From Kalmanozyma brasiliensis GHG001 (Eukaryota; Basidiomycota; Ustilaginomycetes; Ustilaginales): 64,000 nt of DNA. The stretch's first letter is position 1; the number at the start of each line of letters is the position of its first letter. The notes under the pieces were generated by a model that did not search any database, was not told the origin of the DNA, and saw only the letters and a program-made list of their open reading frames with translations. The translations under genes were made by a program, and so were the position numbers. Positions 51,728-62,015 of this stretch are shown here, in pieces. The stretch spans positions 1,951,706-2,015,705 of the forward strand of contig NW_015961970.1 in NCBI RefSeq assembly GCF_000497045.1. The letters are read 5' to 3'.

Positions 51728-54700
51728 TCAGTTGAAATCCACACCGGCAAGCTCGTCGACCGTCTTCTTGCGGTGACTCTTGGACTTCCTCTTGGACCCT
51801 CCTGCTTTCGATGGCGAGGGGGAAGCCTCCACACCTCCCATCGACGCATCGCCGTCCAAGTCGAGCGGCGTGAATCGGTCCGAAGCTGCCTCGCTGACCC
51901 GGGCACGTTTCGACGGGCCGCTGCGTCTCTTGGCCTGAGGCTGCGGCGTCGTTTCTGCCGTGTCGGTATCGCCCTTGCTGGGCGGACGCGCGCCGAAAAA
52001 GTCGTCCTCGTCGTCCTCCAACGCCCAAGCCGATCCTGCGGGGGCTGGCGATTGCGCAGCAGCCGCAGCACGATCCTTGTTCAGTCGACGCTTGGCGTGC
52101 GAAGCGCGAGCCAGATCCGCTTTGTCCTGAGCCGTCTGAGCCTCCTCGGCCTGCTTCTTTCGCAGCATCGACTCGGCTAGCTCGTCGTCGTCCAGCAGCA
52201 GCGAGACAATCTCTTGCGGCTTGGCCATGCCTGTCTCGCTGTACGCCTTGGTGCCCACCACAATGTCTTGCACCTCCTTCTTGTTTCGCGCAAGTCGCAC
52301 AATGCGCTCGTCGATCGTGCCCTTGGTGATCAGTCGATAGACCGTCACCTGCTTGGTCTGACCTAGACGATGCGCTCGGTCCATGGCCTGCGAGTCGTTC
52401 GAAGGGTTCCAATCGTGGTCGTAGAAGATGACCGTGTCGGCGGCCGTCAGGTTGATACCCAGACCACCCGCCCTCGTGGAGAGCAAGAAGATGAACAGCT
52501 CCGGCTTGGTCTGCCAGTCGGTCACCATGTCTCGTCGATCCGAAATCTTGGACGCACCGTCCAGGCGCAGGTACTTGTACTGTCGGTAGATCAAGTATTC
52601 CTCCATCAGATCGATCATCCTCGTCATCTGGAAGTAGATCAGAACACGATGTCCCTCCGCCTTGAGCTGCCTCAGCAGCGAGTCTAGCTTGGCCATCTTG
52701 CTCGAATCGACAATGAGCTTGTTCATCTGCGGCACCTGCATGCCGTTGTACGGCAGTTGATCGATCGACGACTCGCGCACGACACCCTGTGGCGGCACGT
52801 CTGGCAACTCGCGCTGCATCTCTTCGACGCGCTGGACCGATTCGCGACCTTCCGGCGAAAGACCGAAGAGGGTCGCCGAGATCTGCGGGTCACGAGTGAA
52901 GCGTTCCTGTGCTTGCATGAAGGGCCCGTCGTTGCTGTACAGCTTGATAGGAGGCGCGACGGCGGGTGCGACGACTGCCCTCGCTGAGTCCTTGGCCAGG
53001 TACGAGTGGCGGCGGTAGTCGGCTGCCACTTCCTCCAACGGCATCAGAAGCGAAGGTGCACGTCCCGAAGTGCTGGGTGTCGGTCGAAGCATCTTGGCGA
53101 TAGGACGGATCGACGCGGCAGCGAAACTGTCATCGCTGGCAAAGTTCTCGATCGAGCGCCAGCGACGCTCTTCAGCCGCAGCCGCCAGGATGCGCTTGAT
53201 GCCCGTGCTGTGGAAAGTCTTCTCGGCATCCGACGCGGTGACGCCGATCAAGGGCAAGGACGCGAAGGGCGACTGCTTGTGCTGCAGCGATTCGTGGATG
53301 TGAGGCGCGCGCCAGATGTTGAACAAGTGCTGCAGGTAGCCCGTGTCGAATCCTTTGCGGCTGCCGTGACCGGGAATGTCAAAGATGCCGCCCTCTCTCA
53401 CCAGCAGCTTGGGCACCTGCAACTCAATAAGCGATGTGGTCGAGTCGGGGAGGTTGAGGAAGTCGCCCTCGCGCGCCAGTGAGCCCGATCGAGCAAAGTC
53501 GGCCAGAGCGAACGGCGCTCGGACATCGGCTCGCTCGAACAGTTCCGGGTGATTACAGACCTTGCGGAATTGCATGACGAGGTTCATGAGACTCTTGAGA
53601 CCAGCTTCGTCGTTCGACGTCGCCCTGTCCATGAGCTCGGCGACCGAGATGTTGGCGCGAAGACCGCGGTACAGCATCTTTTGGCGAGCACTGAGATCGC
53701 AGAAGACGTCAATCTCAATCTTGTCGCCCAGCTCGTTCTGCACGTTCTTCTTGATGCGGCGAAGCATGAACGGCTTGAGAATCATGTGGAGGCGTCGGAG
53801 CTGGTGCTCGTTGAGCGTTCCTTTCTGCTCGGTGGCACTCTCGATGTCCTTGGAGAACCATTCGCTGAACTCGTCGTGCGAATCGAAAAGCGAAGGCATG
53901 ATAAAGTGGAGCAGCGCCCACAGCTCCTGCATCGAGTTTTGCACGGGCGTACCGGTCAGAAGCAGGCGGTTCCGGCAGTTGAAGCCCAAGAGCGTCTTCC
54001 AGCGGATACTGCTCGACGACTTGATGGCCTGAGCCTCGTCGAGAATCATGTACTGCCACTTGACGCGCTGGAAGTACTTTTCGTCCGACACGACGAGCTG
54101 ATAGCTGGTGACGAGGACGTGGAAGGGCGCATCGCGGTTGTACGAGATCTGCTTGCGGTTCCAGAACTTTCGCAGTACGGCACGATCCTTGACGTTGCCC
54201 CAGTACGGAAGCGCCTTGAGCGTGGGCACAAACTTGCTGATCTCTTGCTGCCAGTTGTGCAGCGTCGAAGCAGGCGCAATGACGAGGAAGGGACCCCAGA
54301 TGTCGTGTACTTCAGCCAGGTAGGCCATGAGCGAGATGGACTGCACCGTCTTGCCGAGACCCATTTCGTCGGCGAGGATACCGTTGATGCCTTGCTCGTA
54401 CAGGTTGGCGAGCCAGTTGAGACCTTTGAGCTGGTACTCTTTGAGCTGGCAGGTGAGCATCTTGGGCTGCTTGACATCCGTCTGACCCATCGAAGTCGGA
54501 TTGTTGAAGTTCATGTCATCCGAGTCGAACGCCTTGCCCAGATCCTTCTCTTCGATCTGCTTGCCCGGACCTGCGTCCAGACCGTCGCGCATTCGCGCAG
54601 CAGCTTCGTTGCGCTTGCGCTCCTCGGCAGCAGCGACGTCGAAAGCTTGTGCCTTCTCTTTGGCGAGTCGCACCGCCTCCTGCGCGTTGCGAGCGGCGTG

Positions 54701-57352
54701 GGCACGAAGGTTGCTCTCGTCTTCGTCGTCAAAATCGATGTCGTCGAGTTCGGCAAGCCGGGCTTCGGCATCGGCGACCTCGCTGTGTGGGTTGATGGGA
54801 GGAACCGTGGCGTCGGACGGCTGTGCGTTGGGATCGATGATCTTGCTGCTGCCAGCTGTCTCTTCGGACTCTTCGGCTTCGGCCGTCTTGAGCTTGCTGC
54901 CGATGAAATGACTGTAGAGCTCGGTCTGCGAGATGAGGAAATTGAGCTTGCGTGCCTGGCGCTTGGCCTCGCGCATCTCCTCCTCCTTCTTGGCCTTCTC
55001 GAGGGCCTCCCTCTCCGCCTTCTTGCGCAGCTCGCGCTCTTCCTTCTCGTTCCTCTTCCAGAAGACGAGCACTTCGCGCATCACCTTGCGCGCGCGCAGC
55101 TGGACGTCTTTGACGGTCTTGTTGTTTCGCGCGGCACCTCGCTTGGCCTCTCGTTGAACGACGCTGGAGAGCCTGCGCCAGTACATGGTCTTGCTGGAAG
55201 CGCTCTGAAGCACAGTGCGGTACACCTTGGGCACGTCGCGCTTGGCAATGGTGGTCCAGATGCGTCGATGGGCATCCTCGAGCTGCTGAGCACGGCGAGC
55301 ATCGATGGGCACTTTGCCAGCAGCGTCCAAGTCGAGAGCGAAGCTGGCGTCGTCTGGCGTCGGTGAAGCTTGACGAGATGCGAATGCGGAGTCGTCGCCG
55401 TCAAAGTGTCCGCCAAATTCGTCCATCTCTGAGCCTGGTGCGGGCGAAGAAGCAGCCCCATCGAGACGGCGCTTCTTGCTGCGAGGGTCTCCAAACCTGC
55501 CCTTGCTGCGCTTGAGCTTGATGATGGACTTGGAGCCGTTGGCACGGGCAGCCATGTCCGCTAGCGCAACGTCGTCACTGTCGTCGTCTTCGTCGTCGCT
55601 CAGCGTGCCGAGCAGCTCGAGATCGATCTCGTGATCACGCTGCAGACGAACGTGGTCTTGTCGACGCTCCATGTCTCTCTGCGAGGCTTCCTGCTGCTCT
55701 CGAAGGCGAACCTGTCGGATCACAGCAAAGTGACGGCCCTCATAGGCAAGTGCGAGACGTCGTTCAACCTCGACGTGCTTCTCATGCAGCGTGGCAGCAA
55801 AGGCGTCCTCGATGAGGCGCTGACGCTCGCTCATGTCGAACATGTAGTCGTCCAGCTCCGTCTGCCATACCGGGCGGTTTTCCTCGTTGGAGAGATCACT
55901 CTCCCAGCCATCCGGATCGCGATTCTTCTTTGCCGGCGGAGGAGGCGCGACGAAGCTGGCGTTGCTCTTGGATGCTGGCAGCGGATTGTTGCGGAGTTTG
56001 AGCTGCGTCTTGGCGGGAGCTGGTTTGGCTGTGGAGGAGCCGAGGTCTACCTTGCCGTTGCGGGCAGCTGGATCGTCCTGACCTGCAACACCCGCCGCTT
56101 GCGCCTGGGCCTGTTCAACGTCGTCCGTGAAGTCGCCCTTCGACGCCGATGCAGACGCAGCCATGTGCAGTGGAGCGGATGCAATCTCCTCGCGCTTGAC
56201 ACGAATCGATGACGCAGGAGCGGCAGTGTGATTGTTGCTTTCAGTAGTGCCCTCGTGGGGCTTGTGATGACCTGCGTCGATCCTGCGCTGCGAGAGCAGG
56301 CGCGCTTCTTCCTCATCAGCATCCGGCGAGAAATCGATCCTCCGAGCTGGGTCCTCGCGGCTGCGTGCACCGACTTGACCGGCGCGTGCGGCATTGTAAG
56401 CTTGCTTTCTGGCGGAGTCGAATGCGGCGCGAGGAGAAGCGTGACTTGTTCCTCCTGCTGCCGAAGAATGCCTCTCGTGCTCTGCGGTCGCGACAGACTT
56501 GGCTGGGCTGGAATGAACTGAAATCGCGCCGCCGTTGGCGGTCCTATCGTTGAGCATGTTGAAGATCGACATAGAAGGTCTCGGTGGGCTCTCGGGCTCG
56601 TGCATTGGCTCCGCATACCTGGTGGGTCCGCTCTGATAGTCGCGTGCGGGATGGTCTCCCCTGCGCTCGTATGCATTTACGACCGGTTGAGGCGACAGTG
56701 CCGGAGACCTTGGAGCGCCTCGACGGTACGAGGGCTGGATCTCACGAGAGTACTGCTCGTACTCGTCACGTCTGTAGACTGGCTCCTGAACGTGACGGGC
56801 GTCTGGCATGGGCCGGTGCTCCATTCGGGCACCGTATCGGTCGTATGCTGCGACAGGTGCAGGACGGCGGCTGTCGAGATCGTGGTGAGGCGCGGGGCGG
56901 TGAGAGTCCTGATATGCTTGGCGCGATTGGGATGCGTATTGCGCGGACCTGGCCTCCTCATAGGCAGCGCGGTCATCCAACTCTCTATAGGCGTCCCTGT
57001 GCACAGGCTGATGGCGGTATTCTGGGGCATATTCGACAGGTGCTTGCGCAGCGGGCGGTCGACGATGCTCATACTCGTCTTCGTATCGGTATGCAGGCTG
57101 AGGTGCACGACGGTAGTCCGGTGGTGGTAGAGGCGCAGCAGGTGCGCCGTAAGAGGGCCCCGTGGCATAGGCGGGATGAACACGTTCAGGCATGCGATGA
57201 TCGTATGCTTCGTTCGGGTAGGCAGCCTCGTATGGACGAGCAGGGACCGAGCTCTTGATTCCCGTCTCGTAGCGGGCGTAGGGATCCGATGGATGTGCCG
57301 AGGGTCGGCCGCCGGCGTACCGGTAGGCGGAACCTCGATCTTCGCCGCTCAT
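51728..57352 (-). CDS. INO80: INO80 chromatin-remodelling ATPase
   Basis: This is the catalytic subunit of the INO80 complex, which slides nucleosomes and exchanges H2A.Z in transcription, replication and repair. It has 1,874 residues from ATG 57352, with no intron. Residues 1-700 are disordered (Tyr/Arg/Pro-rich, then acidic). The DBINO domain, specific to INO80, spans about 715-820 (RRLSSVVQREAKRGAARNNK, then LNFLISQTELYSHFI). The SNF2 ATPase follows: ADEMGLGKT with Lys1001, DEAQ at 1105-1108, LTGTPVQNSMQELWALLHF. A long insertion of about 250 residues separates it from the helicase C domain (about 1590-1700: VLIYFQMTRMIDLMEEYL, STRAGGLGINLTAADT, DRAHRLGQTKQV). Split ATPase lobes are the INO80 hallmark. 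The C-tail is basic. Confidence 0.97.
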   Translation of the reverse strand: MSGEDRGSAYRYAGGRPSAHPSDPYARYETGIKSSVPARPYEAAYPNEAYDHRMPERVHPAYATGPSYGAPAAPLPPPDYRRAPQPAYRYEDEYEHRRPPAAQAPVEYAPEYRHQPVHRDAYRELDDRAAYEEARSAQYASQSRQAYQDSHRPAPHHDLDSRRPAPVAAYDRYGARMEHRPMPDARHVQEPVYRRDEYEQYSREIQPSYRRGAPRSPALSPQPVVNAYERRGDHPARDYQSGPTRYAEPMHEPESPPRPSMSIFNMLNDRTANGGAISVHSSPAKSVATAEHERHSSAAGGTSHASPRAAFDSARKQAYNAARAGQVGARSREDPARRIDFSPDADEEEARLLSQRRIDAGHHKPHEGTTESNNHTAAPASSIRVKREEIASAPLHMAASASASKGDFTDDVEQAQAQAAGVAGQDDPAARNGKVDLGSSTAKPAPAKTQLKLRNNPLPASKSNASFVAPPPPAKKNRDPDGWESDLSNEENRPVWQTELDDYMFDMSERQRLIEDAFAATLHEKHVEVERRLALAYEGRHFAVIRQVRLREQQEASQRDMERRQDHVRLQRDHEIDLELLGTLSDDEDDDSDDVALADMAARANGSKSIIKLKRSKGRFGDPRSKKRRLDGAASSPAPGSEMDEFGGHFDGDDSAFASRQASPTPDDASFALDLDAAGKVPIDARRAQQLEDAHRRIWTTIAKRDVPKVYRTVLQSASSKTMYWRRLSSVVQREAKRGAARNNKTVKDVQLRARKVMREVLVFWKRNEKEERELRKKAEREALEKAKKEEEMREAKRQARKLNFLISQTELYSHFIGSKLKTAEAEESEETAGSSKIIDPNAQPSDATVPPINPHSEVADAEARLAELDDIDFDDEDESNLRAHAARNAQEAVRLAKEKAQAFDVAAAEERKRNEAAARMRDGLDAGPGKQIEEKDLGKAFDSDDMNFNNPTSMGQTDVKQPKMLTCQLKEYQLKGLNWLANLYEQGINGILADEMGLGKTVQSISLMAYLAEVHDIWGPFLVIAPASTLHNWQQEISKFVPTLKALPYWGNVKDRAVLRKFWNRKQISYNRDAPFHVLVTSYQLVVSDEKYFQRVKWQYMILDEAQAIKSSSSIRWKTLLGFNCRNRLLLTGTPVQNSMQELWALLHFIMPSLFDSHDEFSEWFSKDIESATEQKGTLNEHQLRRLHMILKPFMLRRIKKNVQNELGDKIEIDVFCDLSARQKMLYRGLRANISVAELMDRATSNDEAGLKSLMNLVMQFRKVCNHPELFERADVRAPFALADFARSGSLAREGDFLNLPDSTTSLIELQVPKLLVREGGIFDIPGHGSRKGFDTGYLQHLFNIWRAPHIHESLQHKQSPFASLPLIGVTASDAEKTFHSTGIKRILAAAAEERRWRSIENFASDDSFAAASIRPIAKMLRPTPSTSGRAPSLLMPLEEVAADYRRHSYLAKDSARAVVAPAVAPPIKLYSNDGPFMQAQERFTRDPQISATLFGLSPEGRESVQRVEEMQRELPDVPPQGVVRESSIDQLPYNGMQVPQMNKLIVDSSKMAKLDSLLRQLKAEGHRVLIYFQMTRMIDLMEEYLIYRQYKYLRLDGASKISDRRDMVTDWQTKPELFIFLLSTRAGGLGINLTAADTVIFYDHDWNPSNDSQAMDRAHRLGQTKQVTVYRLITKGTIDERIVRLARNKKEVQDIVVGTKAYSETGMAKPQEIVSLLLDDDELAESMLRKKQAEEAQTAQDKADLARASHAKRRLNKDRAAAAAQSPAPAGSAWALEDDEDDFFGARPPSKGDTDTAETTPQPQAKRRSGPSKRARVSEAASDRFTPLDLDGDASMGGVEASPSPSKAGGSKRKSKSHRKKTVDELAGVDFN

Positions 57353-60150
57353 GGCGTAGGTGCTGGCGGTCTTGTCGGCGGATCTGAACGAAATGCTAGA
57401 GTGTGGGAAGAAAGAAGAATGCGATCCTTGGCCGAACCTGCGGAAGTGATAGGTCCGGCTGCTGGTGGCTGCCCGTCTTCCGAGTGAGGGAGCTGGTCGA
57501 CCCGCGAGTGCTGCTTGCGTGGACGAGCAGGCTTCCGCGCCGTCAGAGCTCTGAGAACGGTCTCAGAGAAGGGTTGACAGATCGCTTGCTGCTTGACGCT
57601 GAGGCGGAGTGTCGAACGACCCAAATCGTCACCGTGGGCCTGTGACGAGTGGTGAAAGGCGAGTCACCGGCAATGGTTTTGAGGACCGTGGGATGGGGTG
57701 TACGGTCGATGGTGGTGATGGTGGTTGCAAAAGTTGAAGCGCAGCGCAGCGCGCAGCGAGATGAGTGAGCGCGATGCTGCCTCCCAATCAGCTGCGGTGC
57801 GGAATAATTGTGTGACGAGCTGGAGGAGCGAGAGCGTTCTTTTGGATGCGCATCGAGCGCCCGAATTGGTTGCTGTTGGTGCTGCGAGCAAAGTTGAACT
57901 GACTGAGCTTGGTTCGTGCTTCTAAATTACCAGCGTCGCAGCTGACCAGCCAGCCACTTCCGATATCTGCTTCAAGTCTCGTTGCTGCTGACTATCCGAG
58001 ATTTGGGCCATCTCTCCTCTCTCACACCTTGACCTTCGGATGGCGAACCTGAAAATAAAAACGCGCGGTCCAATTCCAGCTCGGGCGCCAAAGCGATAGC
58101 AAGGGCGGCGTTTCTCGCCATTTCTCAGCACCACTGTGTACTTGCTCCGACTGCCTTCTGCTGTATCGAGACTTGTCCTCGCGTTCTTTGCTGACGTCTG
58201 CGTCCGAGAAGGAGCTAAATTGTTTCGCTTGGCCTGGCTTGGCTGTGACTGGCTGGTGAATGCGCGACCATCTCCGCAGCACCATCTCGGCTCAAGACCC
58301 TGTTGGCCGGTTACGTGGATTTGGACAATTTCTTCGCGCGACGGCTGCCTCGTTCGAGTCGAACGGCAGCGGCAGGGTCCGTGATCAGGAGTCGAAATGA
58401 GCGACTGACTGAAAGGCTGCACGCCTCCAGCCGGAACCCAGTCATCGCCGCTATCTCACGCCAAACCCCACTAGTGAGGTGCGTCCTTGGCTCGACAGCA
58501 TCAAACCGAGAGAACGACACTTTGATCGTAGCGGACGCTTGTCTTGACAGCCTGTCACATCTCGGGTCGGCGCAATCTAGACGCCGGGGTTGATCGACAC
58601 AGTCTGACGGGCAAGCTTTTCCATGACTGAAGAAATGCTGCTCCAAAAAGCCGGTCTGAAAAAAGGGGCTCAAAAATGACCGGATCGAATCGGTCCGTTA
58701 CGAAGTCAGAGAAAGCCGATCGACTTCAAATCAAGATGTTAGGCCTATTTGCAGCGCACACCCGTCTTAGATTTTCTTTCGCCCGGCTCTATGATCACCG
58801 CTTTCACCGTCACCTATCCTCTCGCACACCGGCGAGGTGCACAGCATGTTCGCATCACAGAACTCGAAGGCGTGTCGGGACGGCGACCTTCCGATAGATG
58901 CACGCCACCGGCCATCGACATGCAAGGGGGCGGCGATCCATCCCAATATTGCCAGCCGTCGTCCTGCTTCACATCGCTCCAGGGTCGGCTGGGCCTTTCA
59001 CGGCAGCAACGTGGAGCGCCAATCAACGACAGACCAAACTAGTGACGACGACCTCGGCGTGCTGTCGAGGCGACAGAAAGGAGCGCCTCGAAGACGAATC
59101 TCAGACGCTGAAGCGGGAGTGAGATTGCCTTGCTGCAGCTGAGCGGCCAACCATGCGAGGTGCATTCGGTCCAGACCATGGTCATTTGTGATGCTCAACC
59201 ATGCCGACGATCTCGTCATAGCATGCAAGGGATTGACTTCATGTCGAGAGGGGGTGCCTGAGAATCCGCTCAAGGGCTGTGCGTGAATGACTAGCTGAGC
59301 GAGAAAGAGAGCAACACCTTCGCTAAATCAAGCAACGCCTTTTGACAGCCGAGGCCGAACATTAGACTCTCTCTACACGGGAACGTCATGTGTCACTTTC
59401 GAGGTGGAGAAAAAAGGGGCGAAACAACACTCACGGAACGCACGGTTCAGAATCAGCCCCTTTCAACCTGTTCCCTGCGGTTCGGAGGTTGCTGCTTGCC
59501 CTGCCTCCTTGCGCCCTCACAGACCCGAGTTGCCAGAAGAACGTTCTGCGGTCGCCCTTGTGCATTCGGCTCGCGGTGTCTCTGTGTTGGACTCCGGAAG
59601 GTGAAAGGTCTGGACTGATGCACGTCAAAGTGTCGGAGCACGCAAGTTGTCATCAGGCTGTGCTGTCATTGCACTTCGCACGGGCCTGGCCACCTTGCCC
59701 GCTGCGCCTTCCATGCCAGTTGAGGTGGATTGAAAAGGCGGAGATGCCGACATCTGCCTCAAAGGAGGTGTGTGACAAAGTCGGTCCTCGCTTGTGTTCG
59801 GCCACGCAAGCTCGAGCGCCTCGAACGTCACCGTGTTCATGAGTGAGGATGAGATTGAGGCAACCGCGCACGGAGCAGCATCCCTGACCTTCGCCGTTCT
59901 TCGAGGCCTTTTGCCCACTCGGACCATGCCTTAGCCTCTGGCCGAGTGCCCACCTTTCGATTGGCAGCGCAAGGGGGCTGCGAGGACTAAAGCCACCACT
60001 TTGCGCACGTTCCGACTAACGTAGGGGGCCTCGGCACGAGGTGCTCGAAGGTATATAGGTGAGCTATCCGTGCTCCTTTTCCCTACCCGCAAGATCACAC
60101 CTCACTACAGCACCACAACACCACACTCACACAGTCACAGCTCATTCACA
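57353..60150. other. 2.8-kb divergent region, INO80 / disordered-protein gene
   Basis: It holds the INO80 promoter on the left and, on the right, the promoter of the gene at 60151 with a TATA box. GCGCAGCGCAGCGCGCAGCG near 57740 is a small repeat. Short frames on both strands (up to 166 codons) lack recognisable domains. AGGGG/CCCCT-type pentamers occur near 59967 and 60022, as in stress-response promoters; that reading is inference. Confidence 0.5.
60052..60057 (+). promoter_or_regulatory. TATA box of the disordered-protein gene
   Basis: TATATA lies 99 bp before the ATG, in the context GGTATATAGGTG. It is followed by a CT/CA-rich leader (CACCTCACTACAGCACC) typical of strongly expressed fungal genes. 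Confidence 0.7.
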
Positions 60151-60876
60151 ATGGAGGGATTCATTAACAAGGCCAAGGAGTTCGCCGGCTCGCAGCAGGG
60201 CAAGGACATGATCAACCAGTTTACTGGTGGAAACAAGAACCAGAACAACAACTCGTCTGGCTACGGCAACGACAACGACAACAGCTACGGCAACAACAAC
60301 AACGACAGCTACGGCAGCAACAACCAGTCTTCGGGTGGCTACGGCAACTCGAACGATAACGACAGTTACGGTAGCTCCAATAACCAGTCCTCTGGCTTTG
60401 GATCGTCCAACAACGACGACAGCAGCTACGGCAACAACTCGTCGTCCGGCGGCTACGGTGGCGGAAACAACTCGTCCTCTGGCGGCGGTTTCGGCTCGTC
60501 CAACGACGACTCGTCGTACGGCAACTCTGGCAGCGGCGGCTACGGTTCGTCCGGCCGCAACAACAACGATGACGACAACTCGTACGGCGGCGGAAACAAC
60601 AACTCGTCGTCGTTCGGCTCCAGCGGTGGTCGCGGCGGCAACAGCGGCGGCTACGGCAACGATGACAACGACTCTGGCTCGTACGGCTCCTCGGGTCGCC
60701 AGGGCCAGAGCGGCGGCTACGGCGGCAACAACGACAACGACGACTCGAGCTTCGGCAACTCCGGTGGCCGAGGCGGTCAGTCTGGCGGCTACGGAAACGA
60801 CAACTCGGACTCCTACGGTGGCTCGGGCGGTAACAGCGGCGGTTACGGCAACAACAACACCAGTGACGACTACTAG
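60151..60876 (+). CDS. Asn/Ser/Gly/Tyr-rich disordered protein (DDR48- or FUS-like composition)
   Basis: The product has 241 residues starting MEGFINKAKEFAGSQQGKD at ATG 60151; the longer frame upstream starts with GTG. Residues 1-30 form a short, probably helical head. The remaining 210 residues consist almost only of G, S, N, D and Y, in imperfect repeats such as NDNDSYGSSNNQSS and SGGYG. I count about 16 YG and 4 FG dipeptides and two GGRGG segments. There are no cysteines and no hydrophobic core. Codon choice is extreme (Asn almost always AAC, Gly mostly GGC), which suggests high expression. The composition resembles yeast stress protein Ddr48 and the [G/S]Y[G/S] prion-like domains of FUS. 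A stress or condensate role is inference. Confidence 0.85.
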   Translation: MEGFINKAKEFAGSQQGKDMINQFTGGNKNQNNNSSGYGNDNDNSYGNNNNDSYGSNNQSSGGYGNSNDNDSYGSSNNQSSGFGSSNNDDSSYGNNSSSGGYGGGNNSSSGGGFGSSNDDSSYGNSGSGGYGSSGRNNNDDDNSYGGGNNNSSSFGSSGGRGGNSGGYGNDDNDSGSYGSSGRQGQSGGYGGNNDNDDSSFGNSGGRGGQSGGYGNDNSDSYGGSGGNSGGYGNNNTSDDY

Positions 60877-61178
60877 ATGTGCTAGCTTCGTTTCGCCCGT
60901 TCTATTACCTATTGGCTCCGTGTCGTGATCTGAAACTCAATGGATTCTCATCGAAGTAGCACTTGTATGTGTCGGCCTCGTGCCGAAGCGTGTGAGCGTA
61001 TATGAGTCAGTCCGAATGGGATATCGGATGTGCCGTTGATGATGGTCTCGAGATGAGTGAAATGTCTCAGGCTACTTGACAGCTCCCCGGATATTCCGCA
61101 TCTCCTCTTCCTCAACCCACCAATCTCCCGTTTGCATCATCTCTTCCTCCCACCACCACCCTCTCGTGCAGAAACAAG
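60877..61178. other. Intergenic region before SWI5
   Basis: This 302-bp gap between tandem + strand genes holds the 3' end of the disordered-protein gene and the SWI5 promoter, with a CT/CA-rich leader at 61085-61165. Nothing else is seen. Confidence 0.5.
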
Positions 61179-61776
61179 ATGCGTCGGTCAGCATCGCCCT
61201 CCAAGACCAACCGGTCCGCTCCTCCCGCTCGCGCAGCTCCGTCCGACACATCGATCCTCAAGACGCCCTTCAAGCCGCTGAGCGGGCTCCCTTCCCGCCC
61301 ACCGTCGCTGCGCCAGCCTACGCCAGCGGGACCGTCCACGGCGGTACTGCCTCGCGACGTGCGCACGCGCTCCATTGACGAGCTCCAACAGGACGTGGCC
61401 GAGATGCAACTCGTTCTTGAGTAAGCACCCTTCTTTCATCCTCCGGGTCATCGATCAGCACTACTGACACTTCGATTCGTGCAGCGAGAGACTCAACACG
61501 CACAACGCAGCAAGGAAGAAGGCAGGATTGAGGGAACAGACACCGCAACAGGTCGTCGACGAGTACATTGCGCTGCTGACCCAGTACAACCGCGTCAAGG
61601 ACGCTGCCCAGGTCGTGTTCGACAAGGTGAGTCCCAGCCTCATGGAACGAAGAATCGGAGCTTATACTGACGTGTGAGTGGATGATGGGCGCGAACAGAT
61701 TGCGGACATCGAACAGCTTCCTGCGAAGGATATACATTCGAGGTACGGCGTCGGCGAAGGGGGTGAGGCGGCCTGA
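61179..61776 (+). CDS. SWI5: DNA recombination mediator Swi5 (Sae3 family)
   Basis: Swi5 with Sfr1 loads Rad51 and Dmc1 onto single-stranded DNA during homologous recombination. Three exons, 61179..61420, 61485..61626 and 61699..61776, joined by introns of 64 and 72 nt (GTAAGC...GCAG and GTGAGT...ACAG), give 153 residues. The N-terminal 65 residues are basic and Ser/Pro-rich. The Swi5 domain covers the C-terminal half: a coiled coil (ELQQDVAEMQLVLDERLNTH), then EYIALLTQYNRVKDAAQVVF and DIEQLPAKDIHSRYGVG, matching the family pattern of HI-LL-YNE-KD followed by a Leu...Tyr-x-x-Phe/Gly end. Exon joins preserve this pattern exactly. It is convergent with PEX14, 239 bp away. Confidence 0.9.
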
Positions 61777-62015
61777 TTTGCCCAACGAGAACCACAAGCA
61801 TGCTCGCCGCCCTCCCACTGCGGCTGTCCCACATTCACACCTCGATCTCGCTTCCTCTCTTGCATCCTTCCTAGCATTCGCATCGTCACGTTCGCAGGCT
61901 CATATCGCATTCGCATACTCAGTCAATCTCAACGCAATCATCCTCTCGCGCGCTTCCACAGTCGCAACTCGAACCAGATCTTGTTGCAAAGATATCTTCT
62001 TCATTCTGTGCCGTC

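Noticed and set aside
53549..55366. A 605-codon open frame on the + strand opposite INO80
   Set aside because: It is an antisense shadow created by the biased codons of INO80; its product is a Leu/Val/Glu-rich mirror with no domain, while the - strand frame has every INO80 motif. The same applies to long antisense frames opposite UTP25 (26136..27410), TAF1 (20841..21986), LSG1 (28550..29680) and the zinc-cluster gene (45259..46560).
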